Of a stretch of 64,000 nucleotides of DNA, positions 54,382 through 64,000 are shown in pieces. The DNA is from Apostichopus japonicus (lineage: Eukaryota > Echinodermata > Holothuroidea > Aspidochirotida > Stichopodidae): assembly GCF_037975245.1 (NCBI RefSeq), contig NC_092566.1, positions 8,104,001-8,168,000 on the forward strand, read 5' to 3'. A program made the translations under genes and the position numbers. The notes beneath the pieces are model-generated. The model made no database searches and was not told the origin of the DNA. It saw nothing but the letters and a program-made list of their open reading frames with translations. Numbering within the stretch: the first letter of the stretch is position 1; each line of letters starts with the position of its first letter.

Positions 54382-54633
54382 TTACTCACGACGGTAATCG
54401 GTACAACCGCCACAGTCACAGTGGTACGCGGTATTACCGCACCATTTCGAGGGTGAACAGCAAGGGGTATGCCCGTCCGGATCACACTCTGCATCTTGAC
54501 CGTTGGCAGCTGGGAATCCAGCACCACATCGGTAGTCTTGTCTGTAGGCTAACATATAGTTGAAGAGCGAAAATGGTAACAGTATAATCCACGCAATCAG
54601 CTTGAATCCTGCTTTGATTATCTGCATATTCAT
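54382..54633 (-). CDS. Hevein-like membrane-anchored peptide, unit 3 (intact)
   Basis: Same length and layout as unit 2 with scattered replacements, including AANGQDAECDPDGHTPCCS, SKWCGNTAYHCDC and GGCTDY. All cysteines are kept while loop residues vary, which hints at constraint on the fold. It also ends at c|gtgagt overlapping the stop. Confidence 0.7.
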   Translation of the reverse strand: MNMQIIKAGFKLIAWIILLPFSLFNYMLAYRQDYRCGAGFPAANGQDAECDPDGHTPCCSPSKWCGNTAYHCDCGGCTDYRRE

Positions 54634-55187
54634 AAAGCGTCGAAACTTGCGGCTTAATTCTTGCGTGGCGCATCCCACGAACGCATTCTGAATCACATAC
54701 CTAGAAATACACCTTTACAACAATTTGTCATCAATTCCCAGCTATAAACTGAAAAGCAAATCAAATTTTCGTCTAAATTTGGCAGTGCGTAAGGCTCTCA
54801 GCTGGCTTTAACCAATATAAGTTTCATGAGGATTACAACAGTATATATTAGTAACTTAAACAGAGTAATTCCGGCCTGTTTCCTTGAACACATTCTACAA
54901 GGTTACGTTGATAACGACAGGTAAAAGTACCTATCAAGCTTAAAACACTATAATTGATAAACATTCAAAAAATATTTTTTTTAGTATAAATCATAGCACT
55001 TTCAAGCAGTACCAGATGTTTTTACAACATGAATCATGGAGATATGATAATCTGAACAGCTTTGTATACAAGAACCCTAAAGTGTGGGATATCTCTTTTA
55101 CTTGTTGGTCTGTTCTATATGGTCAAGGGCACAAAAACATACGAAAACAATGCCTTTTTAATCCTGAGTTACGACAAAAGTAACGCT

Positions 55188-55291
55188 TTACTCACGACGG
55201 TAATCGGTACAACCGTCACAGTCTCAGTGGTCCGCGGTTATACCGCACCAATTCCAGCGTGAGCAGCAAGGGTAAGGCCCGTCCGGATTGC
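55188..55291 (-). pseudogene. Hevein-like unit 4, 5'-truncated remnant
   Basis: Only the second half of the cysteine module remains (NPDGPYPCCSRWNWCG). A Cys codon after ADH has become TGA (55226-55224). Upstream homology stops at about 55291. The donor gtgagt is retained. Confidence 0.85.
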
Positions 55292-55654
55292 GATTTTTCC
55301 CCCCAGCGCGGCGAAGGTCACTATTTGCATATACCTCGCTTCTCATTGGCTGGGGCTTGCACTTTTGATACTGAATTGGGAAGTTCTTGCTTACGCTATG
55401 TACACGTGTGTATGTACATGTACATACACGTGCGCGCAGTGCATCGTGAATCGCATACACGTACTGTATGAACTGGCGACTTTGTTAAACCAGAATGCGA
55501 AATGCATTGAGGTTTCGATGACTTCAGTGCTCTAGACTTCTGGATGTTAGTATAACCAGAACTAGCTGTTACAATAGAAATGGCCCGAACCACCATTTTG
55601 ATACAATAACACTATGGCATGATAAACACAGGTCAGTCTACTGTACGTGGCTAT

Positions 55655-55905
55655 ACACCAAAAACAATGGGGTCTTGTACCCAATATTATGAATCCACAC
55701 CAAGTATTAGAGGTATCCTCGATTTCCATCGTTAGATATCATGTAAAAGGTTTTTCATAGTTTGACCTCTGGTGACCTCAAAGGATATTTGACCTCCCAA
55801 GCAACAGGATTCTTGTACTCAATATGGCAAATCCATATGCCATGTATGAAAAGTATCCATGATTTCTACCATTAGAAATAATTTTTTCAAGGTTTTCAGG
55901 CCTCG
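55655..55905. repeat. Decayed 'tttgacctc' minisatellite, outlying copies
   Basis: About two diverged units with ggtttttcatagtttgacct, ctggtgacctcaaa, tttgacctcc and attcttgtactcaatatgg, related to the array at 57230-57745. Confidence 0.65.
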
Positions 55906-57229
55906 ACAAATATTTTTAAAAGTACTCGCTATTTGGCGACCGTCACTAACATTCTACTTGCCAAATTTCAATTTCAGTAAAGATCTATATACAACATCAA
56001 TACTTCATGTGAACAAAGATTAGACACTTAGGCAGATGCATGCATGCTACGTAATTGAACATTGGAAAATTATGTTTCTGTGCAATATGAAATTTAACCA
56101 TTTTCCACCAAAAGTATGAACAAAGTAAAACATGACGCAGAATCATAAATAAGCGGCTAGGCCCACTACAGTGTCTCAAACAATTAAAAATATGCCTACA
56201 ACATCTGTAAAATACCTACGAATATAGCGTTACCTCTGTTACATTAGGGCTCTTCTATTTTACTATAGGTATATACTATATACAGTAACTAGGTGTGCCC
56301 GAGTCCTACGCCTATATGCAGTACCTCACTGCTACTTTGAACTGCTGCTTGATTAGAGCGACTGCGTACATTTTCCCAATTATTTTATCTTGTCTTTTAG
56401 CTGCAGATTGATGCGCGAAAAATTATCGCTATTACTCTATTACACTGCCTAAATCAAAACGATCTTTTACGCAATGAAAATCTGAGGTTGTAAGAGCATC
56501 TATCTTCCAAAAGTCCTAGCAGCAACAACAGCATTCTTGTCTCAAAACTCCTTAAATTGTTTTATACTTTGCAAATTATGACTGATAGCCAGTAGGAAAA
56601 TTGCCTTAAGAAATAATTAAGGAGATGTTTTGCCATCTTAAGTGTATTGGTATTCTGACTGGTATTCTTCACGTTGTTGTGTTAACGAACCCTATTCTTG
56701 CCAACCGTTGCTGGCCTAGACAACATTAAATTGCTCACAGGCCCAGCCAGGTTTGTTCAAGTTGTCCCATAAATATAAACGTGAAGAAAGTCGAACGTTA
56801 CTTTTAAGGCCTAGCTATGCTGAAACTGGTGGAAGAGACTACTCAAATTGAGATCAACAGCCGATCCAGACAATAGCTCGTGAACTCACTGCCAAACTAA
56901 GACCGTTTTACACAATTATTTCGCACTGGTCATAGTAAAAAAATCTAACTAGACGAACTGTAAAGTTTCATAAACGCTGCCTGGTCACATCGAAACTATA
57001 TCCAACCTGAAATAAATACGACGGAAAATCTCCAATAGAACCGCTGTACTACAAAGAGTACGTACACTTTTTGCACGCCAAGTAAGGCTTCCGAGCGACA
57101 CGTTGAAGCCAGTGCAATATTGTTCAAGTTTTTAGTTTTAGATTCTACGGATGCCCATCAGCTCATTTCCAATTGCCAATAGCCTCTTATTCGTATGAGG
57201 CGTAACGCACATGTTATCTGATAGGCTGG

Positions 57230-57745
57230 TCGGTGGGAGATACTGTAGCTTATAAAAGAAGGTTTCCACAATTTGGCGTCTGTTGACTCCAAATGACTTT
57301 GACCTCAAGAAATTCTTGTACTGACCGTGTACCAACTACATACTAAATATGAGAATCGTCCAACCTTCCCTTCTTGAGTTATCGTGTTGAAGTTTTCTCA
57401 ATTTGACCTCTAGTTACCCCATACAAATGGACTTGGACCTCCATCAAAAACACTGGGATGTTGAACTCAACGTGGTACCCCTTCACACGAAATACGAGAT
57501 TGATCCAAGCTTTCCTTCTTGAGATATCGTGTTTACAAGGTTTACACAATTTGACCCCTTGTGACCCCACATGACCTTTGACCTCCACCAAAAAGCTATA
57601 GGCTTTTGCTTCCAAATGTGGTCCATCTACTCAAGAAATATGAGATTGGTCCAAGCTTACCTCCTTGAGATATCATGTTCACAAGGTTTTCACTATTCGG
57701 CCCCTGGTGACTTCAAATGACCTTTGACCTCCCCACAAAACTTTG
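57230..57745. repeat. ~143-bp minisatellite, about 3.5 units
   Basis: The unit core ttcttgagatatcgtgttnac recurs near 57373, 57518 and 57661. Each unit also carries 'caatttgaccnct.gtgacccca' and 'tgacctttgacctccac'. The minus-strand frame across it is an artefact of the repeat. The type is common in echinoderm introns by my recollection. Confidence 0.85.
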
Positions 57746-58051
57746 AGTTGAAACTTTACAGTTAGCTTAGTTTACGTCATTCGTATAGTATCCTAGTATT
57801 AGAAAATCTCGAGAATCAACGCAAATTGCTGCTTTAATTTGGTGGTATATTTAGTGTAAATTGCTAGGCAGAATCTATGCCGAATTTGTACGTTGTTTTA
57901 GGGACTTAGGTTATTTTTGGCTTCTGCAGAGGATCGAGTTATGCACTCGGCAGCTGCGCTGCGTAACTGCTTGTGCCTGCGCAAGGTCGTCGCAGCGTAG
58001 GGTTCGCGGGCTGACGAATCTCATCGTTAGCTGCGCTGCGTTGTCCTAACG

Positions 58052-58611
58052 CTGCGTCGCCCTTGACGCAGTATAGTCAGTATTGCGAAGTTCGCCATAC
58101 TGCGAAGTTCGGGCACCCTAAGAAATACACGATTTTCACCATGAAAACCTACAGGAAGAGCCAAATTTCACCAAAAAGTACGAAGCTACAGTTATTTTCT
58201 CTCCAAAATGACCCGTGTGCAAGAAATTACTTACATATTTGTCAATAAAATGACGAAGATCTATGAAGTCTGTTATAATTACTGAAAGAGCAACAGCGCC
58301 ACCAATTTTTACCAGCGCCAAACTGTGGGTTGCGTGTCCGAGCTTCGCAATACTCTAGCAAGAAATACCAGTTCCACAATCACGAAGAATCTTCTTGGAA
58401 AACAACGTGAAAACAGTTTGCAGGAAAGAAAGTTTGGCCGTGTATCGTACTATAACAAAATTCTCCCACCATATGAAGTATATTTTCAAATGATTTATAC
58501 CAGAAGATTTAGTTTTGGGGTGTTTTAAGTCTTAAGTGGCCGAACTTCGAAGTCACCATCCTACCTATATTTAGGCTGCGTTGTGCCTGCGCTGCGTCGT
58601 CCTCGACGCAG
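58052..58611. mobile_element. Possible foldback insertion in a GCTGCG-rich block
   Basis: Near-identical 20-bp hairpins ctgcgtcgcccttgacgcag (58052-58071) and ctgcgtcgtcctcgacgcag (58592-58611) flank ~520 bp of normal AT-rich DNA. Just inside is a second inverted pair, actgcgaagttcgggcac (58099-58116) against gtggccgaacttcgaagt (58536-58553). No clean target duplication is seen, so the element class is open. Confidence 0.5.
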
Positions 58612-59069
58612 CGCCTATAGTTAGCTGCGCTGTTAGGCAGCTTACATATTAGGGCTAGTCAATGTACGCCACCATGTATTGTGGTTAGGTTTTATTGTAT
58701 TACTTTCTGTATATATTATTTGTTTATTATGCTTTACGAAAGATGTACGACAGGTACATTGTTTATATAATTATACTTTTTAAACTCTTAATGCACTCTT
58801 AGTGTACTTCTTTCAACGGTGTCCTCGAGTCTCTCTCTACAACCCCCTTCCTCACTTGCCAACTGGGTACTTCACCATACTACCGAAGCGGATAGCGTTA
58901 CAATACGAAAGATATAGGCCTAGTATTTAGTCATGTTAGTAGCACCACTGCCACTGTGGATTTTAGTTATTGAACACAGAAATTGTCTTACGTTTATATT
59001 ATATGGTGATATATTGTATCATCTTCAAACTGTTTCGGTTTGATTTAACTTCTTTAAATTTACAGCAAC

Positions 59070-59420
59070 CATAGACGTAGGAGCTTAATTTGATTTGGGG
59101 GGCTGTAACGACTTGCCCGAAAAATAAAACCAAATTTTTTTCGCGCGCGTTCAACATGTAAATGTGCATATCATATAAGCATTCATCGGTTATAACAACA
59201 CATGCCAATAACATACAATCATTTTCCGTGTTATTACCCTTCCATATTAGTTATCATTATTTGGGAAGTCGTTACAATAATAATGATATTAATAATATAA
59301 GTTTAACCATTGAAAAACACATGGCAATTATTCTTCTTTCAGTAGGTGCCCGACAAATTCTCAGCATATTGCTCGAATTTTCACAAACATTTTTGGTTGG
59401 GGGGGGGGGGGGGGCTGCAG
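59070..59420. mobile_element. Truncated relative of the 12-kb MITE, inverted
   Basis: Starts with a diverged terminus catagacgtaggag, then ggggggctgtaacgacttgc, one arm of the internal hairpin (cgcgcgcgttcaacat), one copy of the 85-bp unit (reverse) and ggttgg plus a G-run ending ctgcag. The far terminal repeat is missing. Confidence 0.85.
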
Positions 59421-59925
59421 CAGATAATCATCTCTGAACGCTTCTGTAACAATGAGGCACAAATTATTACCAGTAAGAATTGAAACAAGCACAAATAACA
59501 ATAAGCGAGCTACACGACAGTTAGTAGCATAAAGTTTCTGAGAAGTTTGAAAAGTGGTAGGGACGGGAGGGGGAGGGATGTAAATCAAACAAACCAGGAT
59601 CAACATATGCGTAAGTTGAACATGTGTTACTTTCTAAATCCAAACTTTAAGCAGATTGTCTCACATCATAACGGCCTCGTGCGATCATGTAGTGAATCAA
59701 TTGGCAAAATGTTATTTTTTGACTTCAATCTGCAATTGTGTTTGGAAAAGAGAAAGAATTTGATAAACTTACAAATAGAATCAAGAACATTTAGTTGTTG
59801 TAAAGAATACAAGTGTTTAATGAAGACACTTAACATCTCTTTTTACTTGTTTTTGCATTTTGGTTGGCTTCTTTTGCAAGCGCCGTATAGTACAACTATA
59901 TATAGAAAATTAGTTTAAAACTTAC

Positions 59926-60360
59926 TTTGACCATTCACCAGAGAGAGTGTTGTGGCAAGGATCACGACAACCTGCAATGGAAAGAACAAATCATCTATTT
60001 ACATTTTAAATAATCGGATGCACACAGACACACACGCATCCAAACAATGGTTTACAATAAACTCTTTATTAGATAAACTTCTACTATCTGACTATTTCAA
60101 TGCAAGCACATTTTATCAATTCCGGATGCAATGAATCAACTTTTTACATGAACTGTTCAAATGTCATCCCTTCAGAAGCTGAACTGCAAATAATATTTTC
60201 TTTGAAAATTGAGCAGGGGATATTTTTGAAATAAACATGAATAAGCATTCGATTTGACTTTTACCAAAATATTCATCCTGAATGGTAGTAGATCTATGCC
60301 AATCTTCAAGAGTTAAATTAACCGTCTATCTTCCAAGGTAACACTACAGTCTTCGTTGTG
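59926..60360 (-). CDS. 5' end of an unidentified secreted or membrane protein gene
   Basis: Two coding pieces: ATG at 60276-60274 with 12 nt (MNIL) before donor gtaaaa, then 59971-59926 behind acceptor ttgcag. Joined they read MNILVVVILATTLSLVNGQ, a well-formed signal peptide with a likely cut after NG or GQ. The second piece ends in phase 1 at donor gtaagt. The exon holding the ATG probably begins at 60360 behind acceptor tttatttcag. The remaining exons should lie leftward, but I could not identify them, so the product is unknown. It could conceivably connect to any cysteine-rich exon to the left. Confidence 0.55.
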
Positions 60361-60470
60361 CTGAAATAAATTTTAGTTGACAGATCTTCACAATAGATCA
60401 GACCCTGATGCAGTTCACAAGTAATTAGTTTTCACTCTCCGAAATTGCTGTGAGAGCACTGCACACTCAC

Positions 60471-60620
60471 CGTCGAAGATCTGCCCCCGTGACCTCCGAT
60501 TTTATTCCCGATTTTGCATATCACTACGTTTGAATTTCGGCGGTCGCGTAAGGCTACACGCATGGAGTTTTCCGATAACCATATATTGCCAAATATGATT
60601 CATAATGCCAAAAAAGACAC
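60471..60620 (-). other. Likely 5' UTR exon of the signal-peptide gene
   Basis: Strong donor g|gtgagtgtg at 60470 on the minus strand, preceded by CpG-containing sequence (gaccgccgaaattc, ttacgcgacc) and no long frame. The transcription start is not defined. Confidence 0.4.
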
Positions 60621-60889
60621 TTACGCGTAGAAAAAACAATATTTAATGCATTGGTGGAATGTTATGTTGAAATTTCGTAAATATTGCCGGAGAAATTAGG
60701 CCAAGAAAATTGGATAGCGGTTTCACGATCTTGCCGGAAGATGCAAAAAAATGATTCCTAAAACACGAATAAGCCTGAAAATAACTCGAAAGTGACCCGA
60801 ATATTACGTTAAGTGATATACCTTTTGGATTTTGTCGCATTCAGAACGGCAAACATCTTAAGACGGCTTTTCACAGTTCGTAAAGAAGC

Positions 60890-61040
60890 AGATTATGCGT
60901 TCGTTAGCTTGTCTGGCGGCCATATTGAATTTCGACTTGATGTTATCGCGGTATTTCAGCTGAACATTTTCTCTCGTGGTTTGATTGCATGTGTAAACAA
61001 TACATTATATCGTTTCAGATCGGCGCGTTTCTCCTGATGG
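60890..61040. promoter_or_regulatory. CpG-richer block with a YY1-like site
   Basis: Contains tctggcggccatattgaatt (near 60912), a good match to the YY1 core (GCCATnTT), with several CpGs in an otherwise CpG-poor setting. It lies ~300-400 bp upstream of the minus-strand UTR exon, so it may be its promoter. Confidence 0.3.
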
Positions 61041-62623
61041 AAGTAGGGATGAGAATGTAAAATGCAATTTCAAATCACATCAACTTTAAGTGGGGGCAAA
61101 CGAGCGTTGGTTTCTTCCATAGTGTACATGCATGTCGAAAGATATGGCAGGAGAGGTGGGGAGTGGAGACGGGTGGTGGGTCAGATGGGCACACCTAGGT
61201 GAGGCTCGTGGGCACAATACCCCAAGTAAAGAGGGCAATGGCCTTAATGAATTTATTTCATGGGAATGCTTAAGTAGTTTACTCTGTAGTATACAAGCAT
61301 ATCAACTCCCCTACCCCCCCATCCACCATGGGGACCATTTAATTTTTTTTATAACACCGGTTGCTTATCTATTTAATTATAGGCTGACAATGACTCACAC
61401 CAATCAAAGAAAAAAAATACAAGTTTGAATTCCTTTTCAACTTTTTTATTCATTGATAGAATATGTTGATGGCAATTAAAAAATGATATTAATACAAACA
61501 AGGAGAATATTCGCATAAGTTTAAGTACATGGAAAGGTCATATGAAAACAAAGAAACATGAAGCGGGTTATAACAAAGATTTTTCTCACACAAATGCTCA
61601 TATGATATCAAGCAAGCACTGACAGTGGTAAAAAAGCAAAACAAAGGAGGTAAATAAACTGTCCCGCAGTCACAAACTGTGGTGCGTTCAGATTAGCCGC
61701 GTAAAGGAGGACTTCACAAAATTTCTTACGATGCTTTTGATTTGCTGGTGAAAAGTACGGGCCTTAATATTGACCAATCAAGTCGAATTTATATCACTAG
61801 AGAGAGGAGTCAACGAACTTTTCTTTGGCATAGGGATTTGGCATAGGGTTACGCAATCAAACTCCCAGCAAGCACAATGTAAGCATTGAGAGATAGGGAC
61901 ATTTTGAAGACGTTCAATGCTTTCCGAAGTGGTTTTTACTTTTTCAGCTTAAAAAGTACGGGTTTTAGTTCATAATAAATAACGCCACGTCATTGTAAAG
62001 AGGACACAATATTCTTCAAAATGACATAAGAAAGAGAACAAGGTTGAAAACGAGACAGGGTATGCTTTTATCATCATTACGAGGCATCATTAGAGTGAGG
62101 GGGAGGGGTCGGGTGGGGGCGGGGAGGGTAGGTGGAAAGGACCTCGGAACAAAATAAAGAAGGAGTTATGGATAAACTAAGGAGGAGAATACTTGGTGAC
62201 CTGAGGACCCCGGACCTGGAAATTCACTCTCCTCCCTCAGTAGGAGAAGGCAATCTATAAAACCCACCAGGTGACTGTGCTGTTCCCATCGAACTGGATT
62301 TCGCTCACATTTAATCTAGTCACTGGGTTTCTTTCTATGGGGCATGCCCCCCACCCAGGCCCTCCTCTCTGGCAGAGCCCAGACCTCCTTTTAGTCAATA
62401 ATGATTAAGAGATCTAGAGACCATTTAATTTGCAAGTTGATCATTTCCGGTATAGACTTTTGTATTTCTGTATAGTATAGAGTATGTAACATTACAGATT
62501 TTATTTGTAGGCGATGAAACCCAACGCCTGGTATGGAAGTGGCCCATATGATACGAATTGGGGTTGATTTACCAATATTTATCATTTTTAATACATAGTG
62601 GTCAAGATTGAGAAGACATAGTG
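61041..62623. other. Spacer, no gene recognised
   Basis: Unique-looking DNA with G-rich patches near 61140 and 62100. No splice-consistent frame or repeat family identified. A 'catagtggtcaa' direct repeat near 62595 and 62617 sits at the border of the next transposon. Confidence 0.5.
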
Positions 62624-63988
62624 GTCAACAGGGGCGTATCCAGGATTTTCCAATAGGGGGGGGGGGCGCCAGGCATGAATGATCGCCGTCCTGGGGGATG
62701 GGTCTAAGGGGAGGAGGTGTACAATTTTTGCTTTCGAAGAAGGGCTGAAATGCAAAATGGTGTCATATGCATGGGCGGCTATCCGTACTTCCGAGTGGGG
62801 CGGGGGGGGGGGATATGACCTTGTTGACTATCTAAGCGTAGTGCCACCATGAGTTGGCGCGAAGCGTACAAGAAAATTTTGGGATTTACAAACCCTCTAG
62901 ATGGCCCGGGAAACGGCACTTCCCGAGGTTTCCAAGCGGCATATACCCAACTTTAAAATAGGGATGTCATGTCCGAAATATCTCATAATCAGGATCCAAA
63001 ATACTTTTTTTTTTAATTTCGGGTGTTATTTTGGGAAAATTGCCCAAGTCAATCTTGTTTCAGGCGCAACGTTAGAATGTTCGAGAGCTCTGTTATATTA
63101 TTCGATGAAGAAAATGGCCTCATGCAGGCTATTATAGGCCTATACACATGCAATACACAATTACACATAGTTACATTCCTAGGTACCGATTGCTAGGGCA
63201 TCCAGGTAAAACGTGTATTAAGCATTACCCTGGTTACATGAGATTCTCAGCTGTTCGAGGGAACATGTACGTGTGTAGGCCTACTATAGGGCCTATATGA
63301 ATACTATGAGGGTGCATATATGTACTATATCAATACCGTGGGCGCAATAATACATTTTGTTGTTATAGGGCCAATGAAGCCTACAGTCAACTATTTTTGC
63401 TTTATAAAGACGCTTTATTTGAAAAGATCGCACTACGTTTATGGTAGGCGAGAAATGAAGCTAAAAAAGAGCCGTACATTAACGAAGATGCATAAATGTA
63501 GGCATGAAAATATTCTTATCCCTGGCATTTGGTGGGGGGGGGGGGGGTATGGTGCATTACATCCCCTCCACCCATTTTCATGGGGGGATATATCCCCCCT
63601 CCACCCAGGATCGCCGCCCATGGCCATATGTGATCCATTTTTCGACCTTAATAATAAGCAACATTTCCAGTAAATATGGACACAAAATGCACAATTTAGT
63701 ATGGCTGGCATGTCATTTAGTGTTTATAGTGATAATACAAACACAATTACCATCTATGTTTCTAAAATTATTATGCCGCCGAACTTCGCCAGAACCTTTT
63801 TTTGGCAAACAAAAAATAAAGCATACGGGAGGGGGGGGGGGGTTGAGCGATCACCGACATCTCACATAAAGGTCGTCATCAATTTCTTTTTTTTTTTTTT
63901 TTTTTGCTTAACCTTTTTTTTTTTTGGTGACGGCCAATAGGGGGGGGCGCGCGCCTGTTGCGCCCCCCCTGGATACGCCCCTGGTCAA
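62624..63988. mobile_element. hAT-like non-autonomous transposon (outer)
   Basis: Perfect terminal repeats caggggcgtatcc (from 62629) and ggatacgcccctg (to 63983), flanked by gtcaa on both sides (62624-62628, 63984-63988). G/C-runs adjoin both ends. No transposase frame is seen. The terminal sequence is the classic hAT shape, but the duplication visible is 5 bp rather than 8. The element contains a second transposon. Confidence 0.85.
62762..63630. mobile_element. hAT-like element nested in the outer one
   Basis: Inverted ends catgggcggctatcc (62770-62784) and ggatcgccgcccatg (63608-63622) match at 14 of 15 positions. They are flanked by gtcatatg and gccatatg, an 8-bp duplication with one change. 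The inside holds, inverted, the 'gttggcgcgaagcgtacaag' block found in the dispersed family at 15.2, 49.5 and 50.4 kb, which identifies the source of those fragments. Confidence 0.8.
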
Positions 63989-64000
63989 GACTGCAGTGAA

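Larger units (their letters stand above)
52735..55291. repeat. Tandem array of four ~807-bp units
   Basis: The anchor cgctttact falls at 52763, 53570, 54378 and 55184, spacings of 807, 808 and 806. Units share the exon, upstream sequence and spacer at high identity, so duplication is recent. The array starts sharply at about 52735 (ttaatcctgagttagg) and ends within the fourth exon at about 55291, where unrelated sequence follows. Confidence 0.95.

Noticed and set aside
57379-57615. 78-residue open frame, minus strand
   Set aside because: Entirely within the 143-bp minisatellite; internal repetition explains the open frame.

Overview
This is eukaryotic DNA of about 36-40% G+C by eye. Genes are split by GT-AG introns of 0.4-9 kb, and there are many dispersed repeats. 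Two animal genes are certain, and both read as an invertebrate deuterostome, most likely an echinoderm. That placement is an inference from how similar the proteins are to vertebrate orthologues and from the SINE and hAT-like repeat types; I cannot name the species.

Layout. (1) 1-6922, plus strand: the 3' part of a PIWI-clade Argonaute gene (PIWIL1/Seawi type). Nine exons encode the last 412 residues (end of the linker, MID, and a complete PIWI domain with the DEDH tetrad), followed by a 3' UTR. Three of its exon/intron borders carry partial tandem copies of themselves. (2) About 6.9-15.6 kb: the intergenic space between two tail-to-tail genes, holding a complete hAT-like MITE with an internal 85-bp repeat array. 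(3) 45625-15893, minus strand: the complete MCU gene (mitochondrial calcium uniporter pore subunit). Eight exons join to exactly 990 nt, or 329 residues plus stop, with every splice phase consistent. Its introns hold SINEs, a LINE 3' end, a minisatellite, a long hairpin and several RFX X-box-like palindromes. (4) About 47.2-52.7 kb: repeat-rich DNA (AT-rich tandem repeat, SINEs, hAT-like fragments). (5) 52.73-55.29 kb, minus strand: four tandem ~807-bp units. Each carries one short exon for a membrane-anchored, hevein-like (chitin-binding type 1-like) cysteine-rich peptide. Two units are intact, one is frameshifted and one is truncated. (6) 59.9-60.6 kb, minus strand: the 5' end of an unidentified gene for a secreted or membrane protein, whose signal peptide is split over two exons. 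(7) 62.6-64.0 kb: a hAT-like non-autonomous transposon with a second one nested inside it.

How the genes relate: PIWI proteins use piRNAs to silence transposons in the germ line, and MCU admits calcium into the mitochondrial matrix. I see no functional link between them. The hevein-like array is the least familiar part of the window. Its units each end in a good splice donor that overlaps a stop codon, so they are either separate mini-genes or alternative first exons of a larger gene.
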